From Cristatella mucedo (taxonomy: Eukaryota > Bryozoa > Phylactolaemata > Cristatellidae), in contig WPIO01000020.1 of assembly GCA_009760855.2 (NCBI GenBank), forward strand, positions 1,492,501 through 1,556,500: a stretch of 64,000 nucleotides of DNA, given 5' to 3'. Under the pieces are notes generated by a model. It was given only the letters and a program-made list of their open reading frames with translations. It made no database searches and was not told where the DNA came from. The position numbers and the translations under genes are program-made. This document shows positions 24,956 through 36,500 of this stretch, piece by piece (within the stretch, counting starts at the first letter, position 1; each line of letters begins with the position of its first letter).

Positions 24956-26190
24956 CAAACAAAAGTCGGCCGTGTATTCATGAATTCAAATTAAATTTTA
25001 TATAATATTTAACCTGAATGACTCTAATTGACCTGTGCAGTTTCTGAATGTATAGACATCTGTCGCAGTGCAAAGAACACGGGATGCTGCATAGCACCAC
25101 CATAAAGACCCGTAATTCGCCCCAAATCAGGCCTTGGTAGCTCAAGCCGACGCCGGAACCCTCGCTTACCACTTTGCCGGTAGCCTAGTCAAACCATAGC
25201 CTAATAAGCTTTATTTGCCGATATCAACAATCCGCATAAAGAGTCCTTAAAATTCTCAATAAATATATACATATGAAAAAAGTGCTGAGCCTCATGTCAA
25301 GTGTGATATCGTGTTTGGGCAACAGCAACACCGTTAAGTAGGCATTAGATCTACTAACAATCCTTTAACAAGTAACTGAGTCGACAACATGTGCTTTCTT
25401 GGTCTTACAAAGACCTGCTCAAAAGAAAAAGGTAGCACAGACAGGAGAGGTGTTGCTGTCATTGCGAGACACCGCTGCATATGTCAAATGGCTTTTCGAG
25501 CTCAAAAGTGCTGACCGTGCCAGCAGCATGGAAACGTGCCAGCACCAAGCAGCCAAGCAAATCACCCAATCTGCATAAGCTGCTTAATTCAACTGTCGCC
25601 GTAGCAACAGCAGCAGCAGCACCGGAAGCACAAGCTGAGTGAGTAAGCAGACAGCTCCCTCGGTGGGGCTCAGGCTGAGGCCTGAGGTCAGTGTAGCTGT
25701 CGAGTATGCTCCTGCTGAGTGGCGTGCTGCTCGATATACAGCTTCTCTACGTCATTGAGACCCCCTTTCAAAGTTCGCCGCACTGAAACCAAAACGACAA
25801 CGATTGGATGCCACTCAATATTGCATGCAACGACCGACCGGGTTAAATGAATAATCCCATATGCAGCAGCCCAGCCACGATAGGATCGCCCGAACAACAC
25901 GAATTACGACTGCACGTTCAAAAGAGGTCGACATACGGCAGCCCCGTATACGCAGACCTCGGTGGTAGACCATCATGTACTGCCGATGGTGCAAAAGGCC
26001 AGAACTGCCCAAAGCTTGCCTGTCAGGCATGCCGGGCAAACAGGCTGAACGACACCATGCAAGCCAGCGCACGCATTCATCCGCTTATTTAAGCGCGCTG
26101 CATGTCGGCGGTTGCGTAATGCGAGCCCGACCCATCAGCACAAAGCATCAATCGAGCATTCAGGAAGATTCAGCAGCACACAGGAACCAA
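24956..26190. other. Unannotated stretch
   Basis: No gene recognised. A CAG run of five to six units at about 25,605-25,622. Frames at 25,815-26,268 overlap on both strands and look compositional. Confidence 0.5.
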
Positions 26191-26194
26191 AAGA

Positions 26195-26285
26195 CACAAG
26201 CAAATGTAAAGCGCCTAGAAAGAGACCGAGATCTCGGAGGGCGCTTTATCGGTGTATTATTATTATAACTATTATTACTATTAAG
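26195..26285 (+). mobile_element. LINE-A tail-only fragment
   Basis: gcaaatgtaaagcgcctaga and the tail with two compensating-looking changes (accgagatctcggag), then interrupted (ATT)n. Confidence 0.75.
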
Positions 26286-26499
26286 CAAAAACCGCTTGCG
26301 CCAGGATGATCAGATAAGCTTAACATATGGCACAGAAAACTGTGTACATGGGTAGTCATGAGTTTGTGGCTCTTAGCAATACAAGAAAATGTTGTAGCTG
26401 TTTTGGCTCACGTTCAGCAGCCTGAACGATCAACTAACTGCAGACTCGATCGCCTGGCAAATTTTCTCACAATACCCATCGCTAAACTTGTGTCATAAT

Positions 26500-26692
26500 A
26501 ACCACATTTGCATGCTGACCCAGTGCATGTAACCCCTAACCATGTTATTCATTTTGTTTGTTTTTCAAGCATGATTTTACTTACTATTCTATTGCGTATC
26601 ACTTTGCAGCAAATGTAAAGCGCCTAGAAAGAGATTAAGTTCTCTGAGGGCGCTTTATCAAGTGCAATATTATTATTATTATTATTATAATT
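26500..26692 (+). mobile_element. LINE-A 3' UTR fragment
   Basis: Begins at accacatttgcatgctgacc, ends with the conserved tail and (ATT)n. Nearly the same sequence occurs inverted at 45,665-45,860. Confidence 0.8.
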
Positions 26693-28069
26693 AACGTAGA
26701 AACATTGCAATAAATCTTCCAAGCATAAGAGTGGTAACAGAGAAGAGCCCAAAAAAGGTTACGACTTTCCTTGCTTTACTGGAAATGAGCTGTTCACTCA
26801 ACTCGTATGAGAGTGTGGAGCTCGGCAACATTAAACAATAACATAGAAAGGTAGCTACCAAACCCACTTGCTGTTTTTTTCTAGCCATTTAGCCAAGGAC
26901 CTTGTACGGAGAGGCCTTGCGAATATCTGAGAAAAATCTCATACGTTTTTGGGGGATCTTTAGAGGTCAATCGTCACACAAAAAGTCAAGCTCTTGCATG
27001 GCCAGAAGGGCAAATGTTACCCACGACTGTCACCACCAAAATATCTCGACGCCAACGGAAAATGTTCCAAGCAGAAAATAATTTACAGAAGTTTAAAGTC
27101 TCTCGGCACATGCTTAAGCCTGGCATCATAGATATATTTTTTGTAAGCCAAGAACATAAACAACCAAGTATTTACAAAACAAGTAGCATACTCCATTTTC
27201 AAGCCATGCAGAATCTAAGCGGTACGCACTTGGTCCAAAGCAGTGGAAGCATAATCCACATTAACTAGAGAAGCCACCAGGCAATCAGCCACACAAGGCC
27301 ATGCAAAACAACAGACCCAAGCCACCAATAAATAGCACACTCTATATGAGTGTGTAGCTTAATACATGCGAAATGTAGTAGTAACATATGAGTAACCAGC
27401 AGTTGGAAAAGGGAGAAGACACGGTGCAGAAGCCGAGAGGATGACATGTCAATTGAGAGCAATCACTATGCAGTAACAGAAACAGTGTGTACACAGATAG
27501 CAAAAAGAGTATGCTTAATGAGCAGTGGCAAGATGAAAAAGATCAGAGCTAGGGTAAGAGCAAGCATACAAGTATTGTGTGCGGTGTTGCTCCACATGCT
27601 GTTAAGTACTCGCACTTGATTCGCATGCACACACGGGTGTAGCTATAGCGAATCTTAAAAAAATCAAGTCACTAGCAAACAATTACTACACAGAAAGTTA
27701 CCATGACATTGTCTATTCATAATCGGACGGCTGTGCATTGAATCTCCCTACAAGGCAAGGCAAATAGCACACGTGCAGTGTTTGGCATTGCAACAATTTT
27801 CCAGCAAGCCTGGATGCTCACCTGGATAATAGCGCTCTGCACACAGAAGACAACGAGAACAAACGAATGCAAAAAGCGTAAGTCAAACGAAGCCAAGCAC
27901 CTGGAAGAAAGCCATTAGCCAAGATGGCAGGCGGCCAGGGAACGAGGCGCCAAAAAACGCATAGCTGTCACTCAAATGAAATGCATGAGTTATTATTGGA
28001 CCGGGTCAGGCATACAAAGCTCGAACTTCAACGAGCAGTACCTGGGGCTCGCGGCAGAAACGGCAGCTC
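26693..28069. other. Downstream of FHOD; no gene recognised
   Basis: May contain FHOD 3' UTR or a last short coding exon on the minus strand. No confident minus-strand AATAAA close to the stop candidate and no family-like peptide was found. Confidence 0.4.
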
Positions 28070-28314
28070 CTAAAATAATGGGGCGCGCGTTAGCAAGAGT
28101 CCCGAGCGGCGCGCACGCACATAACCTCTCTGACGTAGGAGGCTCTCGGAGCATCGCCGATCCACCAGCGGTCGATTCGGTGGCCCAATCTCACTCGATG
28201 ACACGCCGAGCACACGCCGGTAAGCCGCATGCTCGGCGGGGCCAGAGCGTTCGCGGCTAGAACGCTGGGAGGCAGCCAGCCGGCGAAGGACTGCAATGCA
28301 AGCCGGATACGTAC

Positions 28315-28482
28315 AGGACTTCCGATGCCGGTACTGAGATCTCTTCCGCTCTTCGCTCGACCGGACGCGGGTGCTGGCTGCAGTTCTGAACGCCGCCTCG
28401 AGGACCTCGTCGCCCGTGTCATCAGCGTCTATAGTCCCGCTGCTGGTGAGCGCTTTCGTGCGAGCAGTCGAGCTCGGCTCAG
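28315..28482 (-). CDS. Fhod: FHOD exon (in-window 19): DAD-like segment
   Basis: Acceptor ccccgtcgcgtttgcag. 168 nt to a candidate donor AAGTCCT|gtacgt. Encodes [20 protein letters not shown], acidic [17 protein letters not shown], then basic [15 protein letters not shown]. This is the acidic-then-basic layout of the FHOD diaphanous autoregulatory domain, where RKRS and RKS carry the Rho-kinase target serines. The last conserved Thr-containing piece is not in this exon. If the donor is not used the frame runs to a stop at 28,070 with no recognisable family sequence. Confidence 0.8.
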
Positions 28483-30469
28483 CTGCAAACGCGACGGGGC
28501 ACGATCGAACAGAGCAAGGAGTAGCCGGCGGCAAAACAGGGCCTCCTGGCTGCTCGATCATGCATGTCCGCCTGCAGCTCCTCGGCAGCAAAGCCACGAG
28601 GACCAAGCAAGCGGATGTTACACTGGAGACCTGATGCGGTGGCCAGCGACAAATAAAGTGCCCAGTGCGCACATCGCAGCTTGCCCACGCTCAAAGCGCG
28701 AGAGGCTTCGGCTGCACAAACGATAGCCGCAAGACTTCATCTCACGCAACAAAGAGTAAGGAAAAGCATTGCTGAGTCAGGACGGCCGTCGAGGAAGTAA
28801 GTAGCACAGAGGCAGCAGCCCGGGACGGCTGGAAAGGACGTTTCACAGTCGGCAGCTGGAGAGGAGAGGGTGCGGCTGCGTAAGAATTGCGATAAATTGA
28901 GCGGAGCAGTCAGCGAACCACAGAGCAAAGGCTTCTGTCGCCAACGGTCTTAAAGTGCAGGAATGGAGCAGCTCATTTAGCGCTCCTACCTGCAGTGGAC
29001 GGCTGCCGGCGACGTCCCAGCGAGCCGCTCACGTTGCTCACGTCGGACGTGTAGCCATTCTTCAGGATGTTCTTCAGCTGGTCCTCGTTCTCCTTCTCCC
29101 TCTTTCCGCTGACGCTGATGTCACTAGCCACGCCCGCCGAGTCGCTCTACGCGGCAGACAATGAGCGCTGGCGACACGGGCAGCGGGACGGCGCGGGACA
29201 CGTCAGAGCTAGCAAAGAACGAAGAAGACACCGAGATATTCTGCCGAGAGAGCTGCTTCAGCGCACCCGCACCGACGCAACGCACCAAAGACGACCGGCG
29301 TGCCGTGCGCGCACGCAAAAGCTTGCCGGGATCCCGAGGGAATAGAGCGCGCGCACCGGGCTCGCCGCCAGTCAGCAGCGCGGCGCCGTGCGTGCACACA
29401 CGCACTGCAGGCATGCAGAGACGTAGGCAAAAACCGATGGAGGACGAGAGTACTGCACCTCGACTTCGACAATGAGCTTTCCTCTCGTCTTTTTTCGTTC
29501 TTTGTACGTCTTTTTCTTCTCGCTCTGCTGCAGCACCTTCTCGCGAGTGGTGCGGTACTCGAGCGCAAACTCGCCAATGACCTTGCAGAATGTTCCGACC
29601 TTGTAATCTCTGGCGGCCGTTATGCTGAGCCCCAGGTACATGAGCAGCTTGTAGTACCTACAACCAACGGCGGTGGCGAAGATTTGAGCACAAGCGGCGC
29701 ACACCGTTCGTTAGACCACTCAAGGACTGGTATAGGTGACAAGTAAGTGCCGGCCTCGGACCGCAGCAGGTTAATCGCTTGCTTTTGTCACCGAGCTACG
29801 GAGTTGCTTTAACGGGAGCACACACCTACTGCCGTCCTAGTTTGGCCCAGAGGTTAGATGCTCGCCTGTAACGACGCAGGTCGAGGGCTCGAGCCCTGAG
29901 GGGTATGTAAAGCATCTTCGGTGGGTCTTTGTGATTCGTCCTTTGTGTGCATGTACCTGCTTACTTGCTCGTGCCTGCTGCTTGCAGATGCTATCTCCAA
30001 ATATTTGGTAATGCTTTACATGTAGCATCCGCAAAGTGCCTAGAGTTCTCTGAGGGTGCTATACAAATATATTATTATTATTATTATCTGGATGGAGACT
30101 AAGTTCTCTTGGGGTGCTATACAAATGAATTATAATGTACTTATTTTGCATTAAAGAGAGCGTTTGTTATAGAAACTTTGGTACTTTTCCTTCTGTTGTA
30201 TTAAACATTAAAAACAAGCGTTCAATACCGTGATTAGTTAAGTATAAACTGCACTGGCCAATGCTCTCAACAACTCAAGTTTTGTATTGGCGATAAAAAA
30301 GACACTCGCCGTAGGCATTCGTTTTGAACGCCTGCACTGTGCGCCGCATCTCAAATGGCTGAGCACGACCAGGAGGCATGCCCACTGATGCGCTAGGCAA
30401 GTTTGAGAACAACAACCACGGCAGCAGCAACAGGTACTTTCGAGAAAGAACAGACAGGCCAGGAATGAG

Positions 30470-30505
<36 letters not shown>

Positions 30506-33500
30506 TTGCACTTGATAAAGCGCCCTCAGAGAACTTAATCTCTTTCTAGGCGCTTTACATTTGCTGCAAAGTGATATGCAATAGAATAGTAAGTAAAATC
30601 ATGCTTGAAAGATATGGCAGATAGCAAAGCAGTAAATTAGCAGCAGTGGGGAATTAGCAACACTTGTAGAACTAGGTAGAAAGAAAGGGGACAAACGGTA
30701 AATGAAAGGATTCGCGACGTCTGGGGCGGTGTTGTTAGCTGCGATGGACTGCGAAAAACAGCACAGGCCACAGAGAGGAAATAAAGCGATGCAGAGATCT
30801 CTCGAATGGTCAGCATTGCATGACTTCTGCATAAACCACTAAAGACAGGAATTACTCAGCCAGGTACGGTCACTGAGTAAAGCAAAAGGCCTACGGCTAA
30901 TTCAACGGCCCCATTTTCACCATTTACATACCAGCACAAGAGCCTTAACAGCTATCACTCCAAATTGCAGTGGGCATTAGAGATTTGCCTGCTGCATGAC
31001 TCGAACCCACGATCTGGATCATGAAAAGGGAACTCCTTAGACTTAGGGCAAGACGACATGGGTACGAGGTGTAAAGGGTCATTTCAAAGCGACAAGGAGT
31101 CCTGCAAGCACTGCTCACCACAGCCGCTTGGGGCAAGATAATTTTCAGCAGCAGAACATAAGAGCTATGGGGCTTTTGCGCAACTAGGGGCAACTTGCAA
31201 ACCTGCCCTAAGACCTATATTAGAGGGCAAAAATATCGGCGAGGCTACCTAAACTGGCCGCCATGCCCTAAAAGAGTTCCAAAAATCGTGTATTAAAAAA
31301 AGTTACGGGAACCTGCTTTCATCCTACACAGCATTTTGTATTAAAAAACGTTCTTGCAACATGCTGTAATCAACAGTGCATACAATAAGCTTACTACATA
31401 ACATGAAAGCATAATTTCAGTTTATGTGTAAGTTTGTCGTGATAGAGTGAAGCTATATAATAACGATTTGCAATCACTTGTCTCAATCACCGCTGGATCA
31501 TGTACCAAACGAAGGGATTGAAAACAACAATTCAACAATTCTGACATTATCCACCTCCACACGCCAAAGTAATTTTAAACGGGAGTCTTCAGATGTGAGA
31601 TGACCCACCGGCGGCTCTAATCCTTATCTCCGCTGCACGGCTGAGATGCTTAATGGGATTGTGGATTGACGAGGCTCCTCCATTGGCGTAACAGGCCGTT
31701 AACCAGAATCGACAGTGCGGTGGAACAAAATATCTGAACAGGCTTAGCCGCGTGCTTAGGGTTATTGTTCTGATGGGAACTAAAACTATCTCTGCCAAGC
31801 TTCATTGCAACGTACTGGAATGGTAGTCCTATGTAAACATATGCATCATAATGTCCCTAGTCAAAAATGAGAAAATTTTCTCTTATTGCTCCATACGACT
31901 CGGCTCCCGTCTCTGTTTGTCCAATTTGCACATGCCCTACCCCACTGGAAAAGAGTCTCTCGGAGCTTGATGGACAAAAGTGGCTTCTTTTCCACAGTTC
32001 CGGCAAACATATGATATTTAACTAGTCCCTGCCTAATCGGTTCCCTACCAAATGGTTTATTGGGGATGGAAAGCAGGTTAGAGCATGACCGCTCTCATGG
32101 TCAAACGGCACCTCATAGCTTTGCTCCTTTTAAGTCTGCCCGGGGAAAGTAGTGACACGTGAGTCCCTGGGCATTTTTTTGCAATTTGCAATCTTTTGCA
32201 ACTACAACGTTGTTATATCTTGCAATTGACTCTTCATAAAGGCAGTTAATTTGCTCGTCTTGGGTATGCTGATTGGCAATGGCCAAAAGGTAGAAAATGA
32301 GAATGCACTGGTCAGTGCACTGTAGATTCCGTATTACTGTGGATGCCTCAGTACCTCCAACAACAAGCGACATGTTCGTTTTCTAGGTGCTTAAAATGTG
32401 CAGATCCGCCTGCATTTATGAAACGATTTAAAGGGTGGAAGGCACATTCTCTCGTCCTTTTTCTGTGGTATACACTGGGTCTATGAAACGCCACCGTGAA
32501 TGATACTATCTTCATTGGACGAATTCCAGAGGTTTGACCACGTATCTCATTTGCTAAAAGAGCTGGGATGGCTGCCGGTTGATCAACAGATACAGACCAA
32601 AGGTTCTTACACTGACCCACAAGGCCCACCATGGCTTGGCTCCTCCATATCTAGCTGAGCTGCTGCACCAGTTTCAGCCTCCTCGTGCCCCAAAGTCCTA
32701 TATGGACAATAAATTAGCTGTTCCATTCCCCTGCTTAAAGACCGTTGGCGACAGTAGCTTAAGCTCTGCAGGTCCTAGACTGTGGAACTTGCTTCCACGA
32801 CTGATTCTTACTCAACGACAACAACTCTCCTGCTGCCGACTATAGCTCATCCCATGCCATTCACTCTACATCAACTGCTCTCTCTGCTATGGTTCCCACT
32901 TTCTCTTTGTCGTGTGAGATGAAGTCTGTTGGCTACCGAATGCGTACTGAAAGCCGCTCAGGCTGTGAGTGCGCCATATAAAACTCTCCTGCGTAACACC
33001 CACATAGTCTTGTGGTTTCGTGGAGTTACAGATGGAAATACATTACATCACATTCCTTCTCTGTGCTTCGTTTTAACGCAGCCACTGCCACTGATAATTG
33101 TATGCTCGAGTGTAATCAATCACCTGTAATAATTTACAGAATATAGACTCAAGCCACGCCACATATTAAACAGTACATCCATATGAAAAGACTGATCACG
33201 CGCAATCAAAAATGCACCGTAGATCAGATTAGCACAAAGCTTCATACTCTGTATACTCTTCCACAACTGCTGGGCTCACCTGTTCATAATACGCCCCCAG
33301 ATAATTTGCAGCACAACAACTCGCTCTGCACAGTCGGATAGAAACTCGGATAGCTTTATCCTCACGTTGGACTGTGTGTCGTGCTTGGCGATCAACCGTA
33401 AATTATCCATCGACTTTCTGCAATCAACCTCAAGTCGCCGAAGCTTATCGCGTAGTTCATCCCAGTCGACCTGTAAGCTTCGTCTGCTCAGCGACTGCTG

Positions 33501-36500
33501 CTTGCTCACATCCCACCACAATGCACGGCTACATGCATGCATATGCAGACTTGCTCAGGCCACATAAACTCAGCCCGAAATACAATTGCCTGCCAGCACT
33601 ATCGGTATACACTGCTGTGATGAAAGTTTGCTAGAGAAAAGACTAGGTATCTAATGTTAAGTTAGAGTATGGTCCTTTCCGACACTATTTGGGATGAATA
33701 TAGCAAATAAAGATGGTTACAACGAAAAACGGTGTAGAGCTGTGCTTAAATTAATACTAGGGCACTCTTCTGCAGCTGTAGAGGATTAACCGAGCCATTT
33801 CATTCAGCACGAGATGGAATGTATCCGACATGTCTCAGGCACAGTCAGTTAACCGTGAGCTGGCAAGTGACTGAAATGGCAACCAACTAACCAACATGCC
33901 ATCTACACATCGACCTAAAGTCATGTTCCTAAGATGTTTCCTATAGATTTTCACGAAACTATATATCGAGGTAAAACGAACACTTTTAACGTGCAAATAG
34001 TAATACGAAATTACCCTAAAGGCAAAACCCCAAGTATTCGGATGCCAGTGCTGCCTAACGACAAAGTTTTACAGGCGGCTATCTAGCCCCAAAATTTAAC
34101 TAAAATCCTTATGGTGACGCTGTTTGCAAAATTATGGGTTTTGCTGATCACAGGTTGCCATATCAATGGACACAAGCGTGAGCAGGATCAAAAACTTGCA
34201 GCTAAATGTATTATTATTCTTCTGCTAAATTTATAATTGTTAGGTTAGATTTTGCAATAAAATCATTCGTCTGTGAGCAACAGCCGTAACCCAAATTTCA
34301 AATCCGGTTTGACATATTGGACATAGTGCTGTTTCGAAGCCCGTAAAGGCCTTGCTATTGACAGCAAAATTTCTACTTTTCCCTAATTTCGAAAGACAAC
34401 GAACTGGAGAGCAATTTTGCCACGCCCTCCTATTTTTGCAATCTTACCATATGCAGGATCAGGCATGGCATGCCATTACGCCTAGCCCATGATGCACCAA
34501 TACTAAACAAAAGCAACGAATTTGCATATGTGAAGCCATGCAAAGACAGTTAGAAAAATGGAGTTTCAAAGGGTAAATACGGGTAATAATATCATTTATT
34601 CTTAACATATTTTGTCAGCTTTTGGACCTCAAACACTAAAACATGCATTGGCTGCAAGCTGGGCATCTTTTCACTTGCAAAGTTGAGTGGAAGACATTCG
34701 TTGGCACTTCTTTCCGTTTATTCTTTGTTTCCATGCTTAACGCAACTATGGGCAAAATGCTAAAATATAGTGAATCAGAAGCAACAATACTTTTAGGCCT
34801 GTTAAATAGCAAAATCAGAAGCAAGAGGAATTTTCGTCATGAGCGGTGCCTGTAAGACTTCAAGGCATTGCCATGTCAAGAATGTAAATCGTAAGTGAAA
34901 TTTGGGGTACCTCTTCCCTTCCTTTAACTGTCAAATGACATAAGCCCCAAAGCCTGGGCTATTATTGAGGTCTACATTTCGCTAGTTCCATACACACTAG
35001 CACTCATCGATGTGGCAAACATCGACCCAGAATATCTTAATTTTTCGGTGGTGCTGTCCAGTGCTTTTAGTTTTTTGGGCAAACCTATCTTTCCTATATG
35101 TTTCCATCGGTGGACATCAAAGACTGCCAGCCGACTTCGGCTTCAAAATAGTTGTGTTGCCATTTGCAAGTTTAAGCAGCCGTGCTACCAATTTTGGTGG
35201 TTTGGCACGACTTCCAGGCTGGGGTGTATACAATGGACCCGGCATCGCCGAGTTTAGGCAAGGAGTACCACGTTCTCTCTCTCTATCTCTCTTCTCTCTG
35301 TCTGTCTCTCGTCAAGTTGCTTGAGTGCGATCTGTAAACGTCTCACCTTGCTACATCTGGCAAGGCAATTCACTTCTGAGTACAGATCGCTGCTGTCAGG
35401 GAACTTTTCGATCACGGCAACGCATACATGATGTAAGAGAGAGTGTTTATGCACGGTGTCCTTCACTTCTGGAATCTTGGAAAGGTATTCGATATGAAAT
35501 CCCTGGTTCTGCAACATAAAATTTATTTGGAATTGCAATGAGCAACTTATGGATACAAAGGCCTTAGTGTACACGATGTATAGCTAGACAGAGCACACAA
35601 CCGACCACTGCATTTGCATGGTACATTACAGTGAAAGCAGATAACACGGCACTGTCGAACGGCTAATGACACTATTGCACTAACCTGGGCACCGTTAAGG
35701 AAATTTCCAATAGAAAGAGTGGTAGCCAAGATGCACCGGAAAGTTTTATTCGACTGCAGTTGCAATATGCCTTCTTTCAAATCTTGCAGGGGCTCTGCTA
35801 TGTCCTAAAATGCGGTTATCATCATAAATCAAAAACGACCTCACTGCACCGACGGTAAATGTAGCATTGACAACATGGCCTGCCAGCAGAGTAAAAGAAA
35901 CACAACAAGAGCCATTACAACAACGAAGGAAGTGAGAGAGACACAGAGATTAAGGATGGAGGTACGAAGGAAGAAGGGATGACAAATGGAGAGTGAGTTC
36001 GGTGCGCCCCAGTTGCCACGGTGCGCCCCAGTTGCCACGGCGCGAATGAACTGCACTGCCTGCGCACCTTCTCGTTTTGGTCATAGTCGAGCTTGAATAG
36101 CCACAACTCAAGACGAGCACGAAGCTCACTGACAGACGAAAGGACGACGAGACACTGCTCAGCTGTGCCCAGAGGGACGTCCGGGTTCTCCACCTGAGCC
36201 TCCATGATCTTGCTCATCTCTTCTTCTGTCGGCATCATTACAGTGAGAATTTTCTACAATGTCATAAAGCATGCATATCACGATGCTGCAATAAGACATG
36301 CCAATGAAGTCAGCAATCAACGGGGCACGGACAAGCACACACAGACACAGCTGCACACGAACCGACAAGCCCACGGTACATTATGGAAAGCTCACCAGGG
36401 TACACAAAAGCAAACAAAGCACATGCTAGGACAAAAGATGCATAGCATACACACGGGCACACTGATTTAACAAAATAATTATTTATTGGCAGAAGAGCCT

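Noticed and set aside
28229-28726. Plus-strand open frame of 165 codons
   Set aside because: Lies antisense over the FHOD DAD exon; the minus-strand reading has family motifs and phase-matched splice sites, the plus strand has neither.
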